Below, piece by piece: positions 24,134 to 33,429 of a stretch of DNA of 36,095 nucleotides; the first letter of the stretch is position 1, and each line of letters opens with the position of its first letter. This DNA comes from Caballeronia turbans (GTDB lineage: Bacteria; Pseudomonadota; Gammaproteobacteria; Burkholderiales; Burkholderiaceae). The DNA is taken from positions 1 through 36,095 of the forward strand of contig FCOD02000047.1 in the NCBI GenBank assembly GCA_001544655.2, in the 5' to 3' direction. The notes below the pieces were generated by a model. That model saw only the letters and a program-made list of their open reading frames with translations, ran no database searches and had not been told where the DNA came from. Position numbers and translations under genes: made by a program.

Positions 24134-25963
24134 ATGAACGATCGCATTGCAGATTCAGCCATTCCGGAGCCCGCGATGTTCGCGAGACGCATCGAGTCGT
24201 TGCGCGGCCAGATGGCGCTCGAAAAGCTCGCCGCCGTGCTCATCCCGTCCGCCGATCCGCACCTCTCCGAATATCTGCCGGAACGCTGGCAAGGACGCCA
24301 GTGGCTCTCGGGCTTCACCGGATCGGTCGGCACGCTCGTGGTGACGGCGGATTTCGCGGGTGTCTGGGTCGACAGCCGCTACTGGACACAGGCCGAAGCG
24401 CAACTCGCCGGTACCGGCATCGCGCTCATGAAGATGATGGGCGGCCAGCAAACCGCGCCGCACGTCGAATGGCTCGCGGAACATGTGCCCTCGGGCGCGA
24501 CCGTCGCCGTCGATGGCACGGTGCTCGGCGTCGCAGCGGCGCGCGCATTGTCCGAAGCGCTGACCGCGCGCGGCATCGTGCTGCGCACCGATCTGGACCC
24601 GCTGGATTCGGTGTGGCCGGCGCGCCCCGGCTTGCCTGAAGCGGCCGTCTACGAGCACGCCGCGCCACATGCGAGCGTCACCCGCGCGGACAAGCTCGCG
24701 CAAGTGCGCGGCGCGATGCAGGCGAAAGGCGCGCAGTGGCACTTCGTTTCCACGCTCGACGACCTCGCGTGGATCTTCAATCTGCGCGGCGGCGATGTGA
24801 GCTACAACCCGGTTTTCGTCGCGCATGCGCTGATCGGTCTCGATGACGCGACGATCTTCGTCGCCGATGGCAAGGTACCCGCCACGCTCGTCGAATCCCT
24901 CGCACGCGACAACGTGCACGTCGCACCGTATCCCGCCGCGCCGGAATCGCTCGCGGCGTTGCCGGCGGACGCGACGCTACTGATCGACCCGCGCCGCATC
25001 ACGCACGGGCTGCTGGAGAAGGTGCGCGCGTCGGTGAAGATCGTCGAGGCAGTCAATCCGTCGACGTTCGCCAAATCGCGCAAAACAGCGGCGGAAGCGG
25101 ACCACATTCGCGCGACGATGGAACAGGACGGCGCCGCGCTCGCCGAATTCTTCGCGTGGTTCGAAGAGGCGCTCGGCCGCGAACGCATCACGGAACTGAC
25201 GATCGACGAGAAGCTGACTGCCGCGCGCGCGCGTCGTCCGGGCTTCGTCACGCTGAGCTTCGCCACGATCGCGGGCTTCAACGCCAATGGCGCGATGCCG
25301 CATTACCGCGCCACCGAGACCTCCCATGCCGTGATCGAAGGCAACGGCTTGCTGCTGATCGATTCGGGCGGCCAGTATTCGAGCGGAACAACGGACATCA
25401 CGCGTGTCGTGCCGATCGGCGAAATCGAGGCCGCGCACAAGCGCGATTTCACCGTCGTGCTGAAGGGCACGATGGCGCTTTCCCGCGCGCGCTTTCCACG
25501 GGGCATCCGTTCGCCGATGCTCGATTCGATCGCCCGCGCGCCGATCTGGGAAGCGGGCGCGGACTACGGTCACGGCACGGGGCATGGCGTCGGCTACTTC
25601 CTGAACGTGCACGAAGGTCCGCAGGTGATCTCGCACTACGCGCCGGCCGAATCCTGGACGGCGATGGAAGAGGGCATGATCACGTCGATCGAGCCGGGCA
25701 TCTATCGGCCGGGCAAGTGGGGCATCCGCATCGAAAATCTCGTGTTGAACCGCGCGGCGGGCAAGACCGAGTTCGGCGATTTCCTCGAATTCGAAACACT
25801 GACGCTGTGCCCGATCGATACGCGCTGCATCGACTTGTCGCTGTTGCGTGAGGACGAGCGCGCATGGCTCAACGCGTATCACGAGACGGTTCGTACACGC
25901 GTGTCGCCGCATGTGTCGGGCAAAGCGCTGGCGTGGCTCGAAGAGCGGACGAAGGCGATCTGA
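24134..25963 (+). CDS. Aminopeptidase P family protein (M24B, Xaa-Pro aminopeptidase)
   Basis: A 609-aa three-domain enzyme of the long, eukaryote-like aminopeptidase P type. Two creatinase-like N-domains (about residues 1-310) precede the pita-bread catalytic domain. The five metal ligands are visible: Asp near 410 (LLIDSGGQYSSG), Asp near 421 (TTDITR), His near 480 (HGTGHGVGYF), Glu near 519 (SIEPGIY) and Glu near 533 (RIENLVL). It cleaves the N-terminal residue from peptides with proline in second position, normally using manganese in the cytoplasm. AGGTGA lies 6 bp before the ATG at 24134. The HAD gene follows after 16 bp, so the two are likely co-transcribed. Confidence 0.93.
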   Translation: MNDRIADSAIPEPAMFARRIESLRGQMALEKLAAVLIPSADPHLSEYLPERWQGRQWLSGFTGSVGTLVVTADFAGVWVDSRYWTQAEAQLAGTGIALMKMMGGQQTAPHVEWLAEHVPSGATVAVDGTVLGVAAARALSEALTARGIVLRTDLDPLDSVWPARPGLPEAAVYEHAAPHASVTRADKLAQVRGAMQAKGAQWHFVSTLDDLAWIFNLRGGDVSYNPVFVAHALIGLDDATIFVADGKVPATLVESLARDNVHVAPYPAAPESLAALPADATLLIDPRRITHGLLEKVRASVKIVEAVNPSTFAKSRKTAAEADHIRATMEQDGAALAEFFAWFEEALGRERITELTIDEKLTAARARRPGFVTLSFATIAGFNANGAMPHYRATETSHAVIEGNGLLLIDSGGQYSSGTTDITRVVPIGEIEAAHKRDFTVVLKGTMALSRARFPRGIRSPMLDSIARAPIWEAGADYGHGTGHGVGYFLNVHEGPQVISHYAPAESWTAMEEGMITSIEPGIYRPGKWGIRIENLVLNRAAGKTEFGDFLEFETLTLCPIDTRCIDLSLLREDERAWLNAYHETVRTRVSPHVSGKALAWLEERTKAI

Positions 25964-25979
25964 CGAGGAGCGCGGCGAG

Positions 25980-26603
25980 ATGACCATCAAGGCCGTGGTG
26001 TTCGATTTCGGCGGCGTGTTGATCGACTGGAATCGCGAGTATCTCTACAAACATCTGATTCCCGACGAAACCGAGCGCCGCTGGTTTCTCGACAACGTCT
26101 GCAAGATGGAATGGGTCGTGCAGCAGGACGGCGGACAGACGATCGAAGAAGGCACGGCCGAGTTGATCGCGCAATATCCCGAGCACGAAGCGCTGATTCG
26201 CGCGTTCTATGCGCGCTGGCCGGAAATGGTGGCGGGCGCGATGCAAGAGGGCGTCGCGCTCGTCGACCGGCTCGAGGCCGCGGGCGTGCCGCTCTTTGGC
26301 CTCACGAACTGGTCGGCGGAAACTTTTCCGTACGCGTGGGAGCGCTTCGACGTGCTGCGGAAGTTTCGCGAGATCGTCGTGTCGGGGCGCGTCGGTCTCG
26401 TGAAGCCCGATCCGCAGATTTTCGATTTGATGCGCGCGGAGATCGACAAGCACTTGCCGGGCGTTCGGCCAGACGAGCTCGTGTTCATCGACGACAATCT
26501 GAAGAACGCGCAAGCCGCGACCGCGCTCGGCTGGCACGGCGTCCACTACACCGGCGCACTGGACACGGAAACGAACCTGCACGCGCTGAATCTGCCGATC
26601 TGA
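25980..26603 (+). CDS. HAD-superfamily hydrolase, YihX-like
   Basis: A 207-aa HAD phosphatase. Motif I is VFDFGGVLIDW with the nucleophile Asp9; the second acidic residue is replaced, as in the YihX and epoxide-hydrolase N-terminal group. Motif II is LTNWS, motif III is GLVKPDPQIFD and motif IV is VFIDDNLKN. YihX dephosphorylates glucose-1-phosphate; this substrate is a guess here. GAGGAG lies before the ATG at 25980, and the gene begins 16 bp after the aminopeptidase stop. An earlier in-frame ATG at 25848 lies inside the aminopeptidase gene and is rejected. Confidence 0.9.
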   Translation: MTIKAVVFDFGGVLIDWNREYLYKHLIPDETERRWFLDNVCKMEWVVQQDGGQTIEEGTAELIAQYPEHEALIRAFYARWPEMVAGAMQEGVALVDRLEAAGVPLFGLTNWSAETFPYAWERFDVLRKFREIVVSGRVGLVKPDPQIFDLMRAEIDKHLPGVRPDELVFIDDNLKNAQAATALGWHGVHYTGALDTETNLHALNLPI

Positions 26604-26621
26604 ACGCGCACATGCAACGCG

Positions 26622-27749
26622 CTACTGCCCCAGCAGATTCTTCAGCGCGTTGCCGATTCCCCGCACCGTATCGCCCGCGCCGCGCGCGACGCCTTCGGCG
26701 CTCACGCCGAGGGCTTTCGCGAAGCCGGCCGCGAGCTTCTTCGACAGACTTTCGCTGAGCGAAAACTTCGGGTCGCGCAAATCGCCGTCGAGCACGAAAT
26801 CGAGCTTGATCTGCTCCTTGCGGTCCTTCAGCGCGGCGATCGCGGCTTTGGTCGGGATCGAGAGAAAGGTGTCGAGCGGATTGCCGGCATCGCTGATCTG
26901 CAGGTGATTCAGCGTGAGCGTGCCGGGCGCGTGAATGCGGTAAGCCTTCACGGTGGCATCGATCGACAAGTCGATGGTGCCGCCCGTTACGGCCGCCTTT
27001 GCGCCGGCCTTCTTGAGCAGATACGGATCGAGCGTCGCGACATCGACGTTGCGCAGTGTCGCGCGCGTCTGCGAATCCTTGTTCGCGATGACCATCCAGC
27101 CGCCCCATGTCACATTGCCCGTGTGCGACGGCCCCTTGATCGAGCCGGTCATCGAAAGCTCGGTGCGGTCGGTGAGGGCGGGCAGATGAATGTGATCGAC
27201 GGTGGCGCGCGCATCGCCGATCAGCACGCGGTACGGCGGGTTCTGCACGGAGCCGTCGAAGAACTCCATCGAACCGCGCTCGAACGACACGCGATCGATG
27301 AGCTTTTCCTCTCGCGCGTGTTCCTCGCGCTCCTTGCTGTCGGGCGTGGCGTTGGCTTCCTGCGCAGTTTCCCTGAGCCCCGGCAGGATGCGCACGCGGC
27401 CCTCGGCGGAGCGGACGATGGACAGATAGTAGTTGTCGACGCTCACGCTGCGCAGATGAACCGGCTTCGTGATGAGCGAACGCATGTCGACATCGAGCAC
27501 GATGCGTTCGGCGCGCATGGCGTCGCTCGCCGGCCAGTCTTTCGGGCCGCGCAGGCGCACGCGCGAGAGCGTCACCTGACCGAAGGCGACGTCGATTTCT
27601 TCCACCGAACCGCTTGGGCCGAGCGTCTCGATGATGCGCTCTTTGATCTGATGCACGGCGAAAAGCCAGCCGCCGATCGCCACGACGAAGAGCGCCACCA
27701 CGATTCCGATTGCCCAAAGCGCTCCCCGCCTCGCGCTCGATCCCGCCAT
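26622..27749 (-). CDS. DUF748/AsmA-like membrane-anchored protein
   Basis: A 375-aa protein with one N-terminal membrane anchor (ALWAIGIVVALFVVAIGGWLF, about residues 10-30) and a long periplasmic part. The beta-rich body (VEEIDVAFGQVTLSRVRLRG, SFERGSMEFFDGSVQNPPY, GSIKGPSHTGNVTWGGW) is characteristic of DUF748, related to AsmA-type proteins that shape or serve the outer membrane. The final 40 residues are glycine- and alanine-rich with amphipathic helices. It converges on the HAD gene with an 18-bp gap and lies behind a hairpin that ends ettA. The role is not known. Confidence 0.82.
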   Translation of the reverse strand: MAGSSARRGALWAIGIVVALFVVAIGGWLFAVHQIKERIIETLGPSGSVEEIDVAFGQVTLSRVRLRGPKDWPASDAMRAERIVLDVDMRSLITKPVHLRSVSVDNYYLSIVRSAEGRVRILPGLRETAQEANATPDSKEREEHAREEKLIDRVSFERGSMEFFDGSVQNPPYRVLIGDARATVDHIHLPALTDRTELSMTGSIKGPSHTGNVTWGGWMVIANKDSQTRATLRNVDVATLDPYLLKKAGAKAAVTGGTIDLSIDATVKAYRIHAPGTLTLNHLQISDAGNPLDTFLSIPTKAAIAALKDRKEQIKLDFVLDGDLRDPKFSLSESLSKKLAAGFAKALGVSAEGVARGAGDTVRGIGNALKNLLGQ

Positions 27750-27797
27750 CTGCGTGTGTCTCCCGTGTCGGCTTATCGGAAAGTGCCGCTCGAAAAT

Positions 27798-27834
27798 GAA
27801 AGTGGCGACTGCGTCCTACACAGTCGCCACTTTC
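27798..27834 (-). terminator. Terminator of ettA
   Basis: A perfect 14-bp stem (27798-27811 with 27821-27834) encloses a 9-nt loop. On the minus strand it is followed by ATTTTC, a modest T-run. It lies 66 bp after the ettA stop and before the DUF748 gene, so it separates the two. Confidence 0.75.
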
Positions 27835-27899
27835 GTACCTGATGTCCGTGCGCGCGCCCGCATTGGTGCGCGCCGCGAATCATCCGATGTTTGCCGCGC

Positions 27900-29567
<1,668 letters not shown>

Positions 29568-29687
29568 GTTGTCCGTGATTGATTGAGGGTATGAACGCGG
29601 CGCGTTCGAGTCGGCGCGCGAGGATGTCCGGTCGCGCGGTTTCGCGCGTTCCCGCCGTCGCGCCTGGCGCGCGCGGGATCAAATGGC

Positions 29688-29693
29688 ATTGTA
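29688..29693 (-). promoter_or_regulatory. Candidate -10 box of ettA (TACAAT)
   Basis: TACAAT (5 of 6 consensus bases) on the minus strand, about 120 bp before the ettA start. No good -35 box is visible at 16-18 bp, so this is tentative. Confidence 0.3.
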
Positions 29694-29710
29694 CTTCGCG
29701 GTGCCATCGG

Positions 29711-29890
29711 TCACTGCCAGCTCGCCACGCCGCCGTGTCTCGAACACGTGCCGCTGTGATGCTGGCTGAAGCTGTAGGTGCCGTCGCGGCATCGGGCGGT
29801 CGCGCCTGTGGGGACCGTGCCCGAGCGCGTGTGCGCGGGCGAGTGGACGAGGTTGCCGTCGTGATTGACGTAGTGGCCGTGGTTGTCTCT
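29711..29890 (-). pseudogene. DUF3761 domain remnant without a start
   Basis: In one minus-strand frame 59 sense codons end in TGA (29711-29713). They encode HYVNHDGNLVHSP, then GATARCRDGTYSFSQHHSG and TCSRHGGVASW, the conserved core and C-terminus of small exported DUF3761 proteins. Just upstream in the same frame is a TGA (29891-29893), and no ATG, GTG or TTG start occurs within the open stretch. The usual signal peptide is absent; the sequence further upstream is the ychF terminator. An ATG at 29894 lies in a different frame, and one indel would join it to the domain. It is most simply a 5'-truncated or frameshifted relic. The rest of the gap 29568-30025 shows only a weak ettA promoter candidate and the ychF terminator. 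Confidence 0.75.
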
Positions 29891-29955
29891 TCATCTTCTT
29901 TTGCTCTCTCGTTGTTGTTATTTATCGCGCATCGGTGCGCTGCCTTACCGCGCAA

Positions 29956-29991
29956 GAAAAAAGCGGAGCCCCTTTATCGGGTACTCCGCTT
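29956..29991 (-). terminator. Terminator of ychF
   Basis: A stem AAGCGGAG/CTCCGCTT (29961-29968 with 29984-29991) with further inner pairing is followed on the minus strand by CTTTTTTCTT. It lies about 35 bp after the ychF stop. Confidence 0.85.
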
Positions 29992-30025
29992 CGCGAGGCA
30001 AGCAGCTTTGACTGTTCTTGACGTT

Positions 30026-31120
30026 TTACACGTTGAACAGGAAGTTCATGACATCCCCATCATGAACGACATACTCCTTCCCCTCCGCCCGCATCTTCCC
30101 CGCTTCCTTCGCGCCTTGTTCGCCCTTATAAGCGATGTAGTCATCGAACGAAATTGTCTGCGCACGGATGAAGCCGCGCTCGAAATCCGTGTGAATGGCG
30201 CCGGCGGCCTGCGGCGCCGTATCGCCGATATGAATCGTCCACGCGCGCACTTCCTTCACGCCCGCCGTGAAGTAGGTGTGCAGGCCGAGTAGCTTGAAAC
30301 CCGCGCGAATCACGCGGTTCAAACCCGGCTCGTCCATGCCCATATCGGCGAGGAAGTCTTTCTTGTCGGCATCGTCGAGATCCGCGATTTCCGCTTCGAT
30401 CGCCGCACACACCGCGACCACCGGCGCGTTCTCCGCTTCCGCGTGCTTGCGCACCGCGTCGAGGTACGGATTGTTCTCGAAGCCGTCGTCCTTCACGTTT
30501 GCGACGTACATCGTCGGCTTCGACGTGATGAGACACAGCGGCTTGATGGTCAGCTGTTCTTCGTCGGTCAGCGAGAGACCGCGCACCGGCTTCGCCTGAT
30601 CCAGTTGCGCGCGCACCTTCTCGAGCACGGCGACGAGTTTCGCCGCTTCCTTGTCGTTGCCCGACTTCGCCGCCTTCGAGTAACGCGTGAACGCCTTTTC
30701 GACCGTCGCCAGATCGGCGAGCGCGAGTTCGGTGTTGATGACTTCGATATCCGCGATCGGGTCGATCTTCCCCGCGACGTGGATCACGTTCTCGTCTTCG
30801 AAGCAGCGCACGACATGCGTGATTGCATCCGTCTCGCGGATGTTCGCCAGAAACTGGTTGCCGAGGCCTTCACCCTTCGACGCACCCGCAACGAGACCCG
30901 CGATATCGACGAACTCGACCACCGCCGGCAGGATGCGCTCTGGCTTCACGATCTCGGCGAGCGCGTTCAGACGCGGATCCGGCACTTCGACCACGCCGAC
31001 GTTCGGCTCGATCGTGCAGAACGGATAGTTCTCGGCGGCAATGCCCGCCTTGGTCAAAGCATTGAAAAGTGTGGACTTGCCGACGTTGGGCAAGCCGACG
31101 ATGCCGCATTGGAGGCTCAT
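30026..31120 (-). CDS. ychF: Redox-regulated ATPase YchF (Obg family)
   Basis: A 364-aa Obg-family P-loop protein that prefers ATP over GTP and binds the ribosome. G1 is GLPNVGKST (residues 9-17), the G2 region is [19 protein letters not shown]3 is [20 protein letters not shown] and the G4 region reads [10 protein letters not shown] helical domain (about 130-200) and a C-terminal TGS domain ([20 protein letters not shown], ending DVMNFLFNV) complete the family plan. AAGGAT precedes the ATG at 31120. It is a conserved single-gene unit with its own terminator. Confidence 0.96.
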   Translation of the reverse strand: MSLQCGIVGLPNVGKSTLFNALTKAGIAAENYPFCTIEPNVGVVEVPDPRLNALAEIVKPERILPAVVEFVDIAGLVAGASKGEGLGNQFLANIRETDAITHVVRCFEDENVIHVAGKIDPIADIEVINTELALADLATVEKAFTRYSKAAKSGNDKEAAKLVAVLEKVRAQLDQAKPVRGLSLTDEEQLTIKPLCLITSKPTMYVANVKDDGFENNPYLDAVRKHAEAENAPVVAVCAAIEAEIADLDDADKKDFLADMGMDEPGLNRVIRAGFKLLGLHTYFTAGVKEVRAWTIHIGDTAPQAAGAIHTDFERGFIRAQTISFDDYIAYKGEQGAKEAGKMRAEGKEYVVHDGDVMNFLFNV

Positions 31121-31308
31121 GGGATCCTTCGAACTGGTGAGACGGCGCGGGCCGCGCAGGTTTCGTCAAAAATGGTGCGCAAAGAGCGGGCGAGGACCGC
31201 CCGCCACGCTGCGGCCGCGTCAGGCGGCCGGGCAAACCGCTATTGTACCGCCGTGCCGACGCCCGCAAGCGGCACCCTCGGCCGGCAAACCCGTTCGAAC
31301 CCCACGGC

Positions 31309-31314
31309 TATAAT
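31309..31314 (+). promoter_or_regulatory. -10 box (TATAAT) directly before the UbiH-type gene
   Basis: A perfect TATAAT ends 6 bp before the ATG at 31321. A transcript starting at the usual distance would begin at or within a base of the start codon. There is no Shine-Dalgarno before the ATG. The -35 region (about 31285-31291) is poor. Confidence 0.5.
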
Positions 31315-31320
31315 GCCCGG

Positions 31321-32493
31321 ATGACTCCGCATCCCCTCAGATTCCACGCAGTCGTCGTCGGCGGCGGGCTCGTCGGCAAGACGGCCGCGCTCGCGCTCGC
31401 CCAATCCGGTCTGCGCACCGCGCTCATCGCGTCGCGCCCCGCCGGTCTGCCGCCGGGCGCAGCGTTCGATTCGCGCATCTACGCGCTGTCCTCGAGCTCG
31501 CAGGCGCTGCTCGAGCGGCTGCGCGTCTGGCAGGCGCTCGATCGCTCGCGTCTCGGTCCGGTGTTCGACATGCGTGTTTTCGGCGACGCCCACGCGGAAC
31601 TGCACTTCTCGGCGTTCCAGGCGTCGGTGCCGCAACTCGCGTGGATCGTGGAATCGTCGCTGATCGAACAGTCGCTCGATGCCGCGTTGCGCTTTCAGCC
31701 GAGCCTCTCGTGGTTCGAATCGCGCGCGCAGGGCATGACGATCGAGGCCGACGCCGCGCATGTCGCGCTCGCGAGCGGCGAAATGCTCGAAACGGATCTG
31801 ATCGTCGGCGCCGACGGCGCGCATTCCTGGGTGCGTGCTCAAATGGGCGCGAAGATGAATCGTCGCGATTATCGGCAGACGGGTGTCGTCGCCAATTTCC
31901 GGGCCGAGCGGCCGCACGGCGAAACCGCATATCAATGGTTCCGCGATACGGAAATCATCGCGCTGCTGCCGTTGCCCGGCGATCACGTTTCGCTCGTGTG
32001 GTCGGCACGCACGGAGCACGCCGACGAACTGCTCGCGCTCGATCCCGCTCAACTCGCGGCCCAGGTCGAACAGGCGACGCAAAACATGCTCGGCACGCTC
32101 GATTGCGTGACGCCCGCGCAGGGCTTTCCGCTCGGGCTGCAGACCGTGGACAAGCTGATCGCGCCGCGCGTCGCGCTCGTTGGCGATGCCGCGCATCTAA
32201 TTCACCCGCTCGCGGGGCAGGGCATGAACCTCGGCCTGCGTGACGTGGCCGCGCTCGCGGACGTCATCGCCAACAAAGAGTCGTTCCGCGATCTCGGCGA
32301 TCCGATTCTGCTGCGCCGCTATGAACGCGCGCGCCGCGAAGACATCCAGAAGCTCATGTTCGCGACCGACGGACTGCAGCGGCTCTTTTCCGTGCCGGGC
32401 ACGCTCGCGCGCGCGGTCCGTAACACGGGCATGGCGTTCGTCGGCGCGCAGCCGCTCATCAAGCGCTGGCTGGTGTCGGCGGCGCTCGGCTGA
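31321..32493 (+). CDS. UbiH/UbiF-family FAD-dependent hydroxylase
   Basis: A 390-aa flavoprotein monooxygenase of the family that hydroxylates the ubiquinone ring. The FAD-binding motif is VVVGGGLVGKTAALALAQSG (residues 11-30). The DG motif is IVGADGAHSWVR (about 160-171), and the second FAD motif is GDAAHLIHPLAGQGMNLGLRD (about 288-308). Which ring position it acts on cannot be decided; UbiH, UbiF, UbiI and VisC are similar. There is no Shine-Dalgarno, and a TATAAT sits 6 bp before the ATG, suggesting a leaderless message. dsbC follows after 66 bp on the same strand. Confidence 0.9.
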   Translation: MTPHPLRFHAVVVGGGLVGKTAALALAQSGLRTALIASRPAGLPPGAAFDSRIYALSSSSQALLERLRVWQALDRSRLGPVFDMRVFGDAHAELHFSAFQASVPQLAWIVESSLIEQSLDAALRFQPSLSWFESRAQGMTIEADAAHVALASGEMLETDLIVGADGAHSWVRAQMGAKMNRRDYRQTGVVANFRAERPHGETAYQWFRDTEIIALLPLPGDHVSLVWSARTEHADELLALDPAQLAAQVEQATQNMLGTLDCVTPAQGFPLGLQTVDKLIAPRVALVGDAAHLIHPLAGQGMNLGLRDVAALADVIANKESFRDLGDPILLRRYERARREDIQKLMFATDGLQRLFSVPGTLARAVRNTGMAFVGAQPLIKRWLVSAALG

Positions 32494-32559
32494 GACAGCC
32501 CATTGATATTCCACAGGCGCGACGCACGCGCTACGCTCAAGCGACTCACAGGAAACCGC

Positions 32560-33291
32560 ATGAAAACCACCTTTCGCATCGCTCTCGCGACGGCCGCTGC
32601 GCTCGCCGTGACGCTCAGCATCGGCTGTTCGGCGCAGGCCGATGAAATCACCGACAAGATCAAGTCGGCGCTCGAATCGCGCATGGGCGACGCCACCATC
32701 AAGAGCATCCAGAAGACGCCCGTGCCGGGACTCTACGAAGTGAGTCTCGGCTCGCAGATCATCTATAGCGATGCGACCGGCAACTACGTGCTGATCGGCG
32801 ATCTCGTCGACACGCGCAGCAGCAAGAACCTCACCGAGGCGCGGCTCTCGGAAACGAACAAGATCGACTTCGCGAAGCTGCCGTTCGAAGACGCGGTGAA
32901 GGTCGTGAAGGGGAACGGCAAGCGCAAGATCGCGGTGTTTTCCGATCCGAACTGCCCGTACTGCAAGCAACTCGAATCGACGCTGAAATCGATCGACAAT
33001 GTCACCGTCTACACCTTCCTTTACCCGGTGCTCTCGCCGGATTCGACGGCCAAGTCGAAGTCGATCTGGTGCTCGCAGGATCGCGCGAACGCGTGGGAAA
33101 GCTGGATGCTCGACCGCAAGACGCCCACCATGGCAGCGTCGTGCGACACGACTGCCATCGACAAGAACCTGAAGCTCGGCCGCTCGATGAACGTCACCGG
33201 CACGCCGACCGTGTTTCTCGCCGATGGCCGCCGTCTGCCGGGCGCCGTGCCCGCCGACCGGCTCGAAAAGGAACTGTCCGCCGTGCGCTGA
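32560..33291 (+). CDS. dsbC: Thiol:disulfide interchange protein DsbC
   Basis: A 243-aa periplasmic disulfide isomerase. A signal peptide spans residues 1-27 with a probable AQA cleavage site before Asp28. The N-terminal dimerisation domain runs to about residue 90 (MGDATIKSIQKTPVPGLYEV). The thioredoxin-fold domain carries the active site CPYC at 132-135 (FSDPNCPYCKQLE) and the cis-proline segment GTPTVF. E. coli DsbC has CGYC; the proline variant may shift the redox potential. A cysteine in the signal peptide (SIGCSAQA) is not a good lipobox. AGGAAA precedes the ATG at 32560, and a terminator follows the gene. Confidence 0.94.
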   Translation: MKTTFRIALATAAALAVTLSIGCSAQADEITDKIKSALESRMGDATIKSIQKTPVPGLYEVSLGSQIIYSDATGNYVLIGDLVDTRSSKNLTEARLSETNKIDFAKLPFEDAVKVVKGNGKRKIAVFSDPNCPYCKQLESTLKSIDNVTVYTFLYPVLSPDSTAKSKSIWCSQDRANAWESWMLDRKTPTMAASCDTTAIDKNLKLGRSMNVTGTPTVFLADGRRLPGAVPADRLEKELSAVR

Positions 33292-33310
33292 GCGCGGCTC
33301 GAACGAGGAA

Positions 33311-33341
33311 GGGAGGCGCGTCATGCGCCTCCTGTGTTTTT
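33311..33341 (+). terminator. Terminator after dsbC
   Basis: An 8-bp perfect GC stem GGAGGCGC/GCGCCTCC (33312-33319 with 33325-33332) with a 5-nt loop is followed by TGTGTTTTT. It is placed 20 bp after the dsbC stop. Confidence 0.85.
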
Positions 33342-33344
33342 ACG

Positions 33345-33383
33345 GCCTTGCTTTTGCGAAAGCGCAGCGTAAAGAAGCAAGGC
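33345..33383. repeat. Nested hairpin before the M61 peptidase gene
   Basis: GCCTTGCTT (33345-33353) pairs perfectly with AAGCAAGGC (33375-33383). Inside it a TGCG-AAAG-CGCA tetraloop hairpin occupies 33355-33366. It lies directly after the dsbC terminator and ends 46 bp before the peptidase ATG. It may be the structured 5' leader of that gene or a small dispersed repeat. Confidence 0.45.
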
Positions 33384-33429
33384 GCCGGGCGTGGCCAGGC
33401 GCGCCCAGAACAAGAACAAGGACATCGAG

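Noticed and set aside
29579-30292. Plus-strand open frame across the ettA-ychF gap
   Set aside because: It crosses the ychF terminator and ychF coding sequence in antisense and has no coherent domain; the minus-strand DUF3761 frame explains the conserved part.
31313-31324. Tiny upstream frame ATG CCC GGA TGA overlapping the UbiH-type start
   Set aside because: Its ATG lies inside the predicted -10 box and would not be in the transcript.
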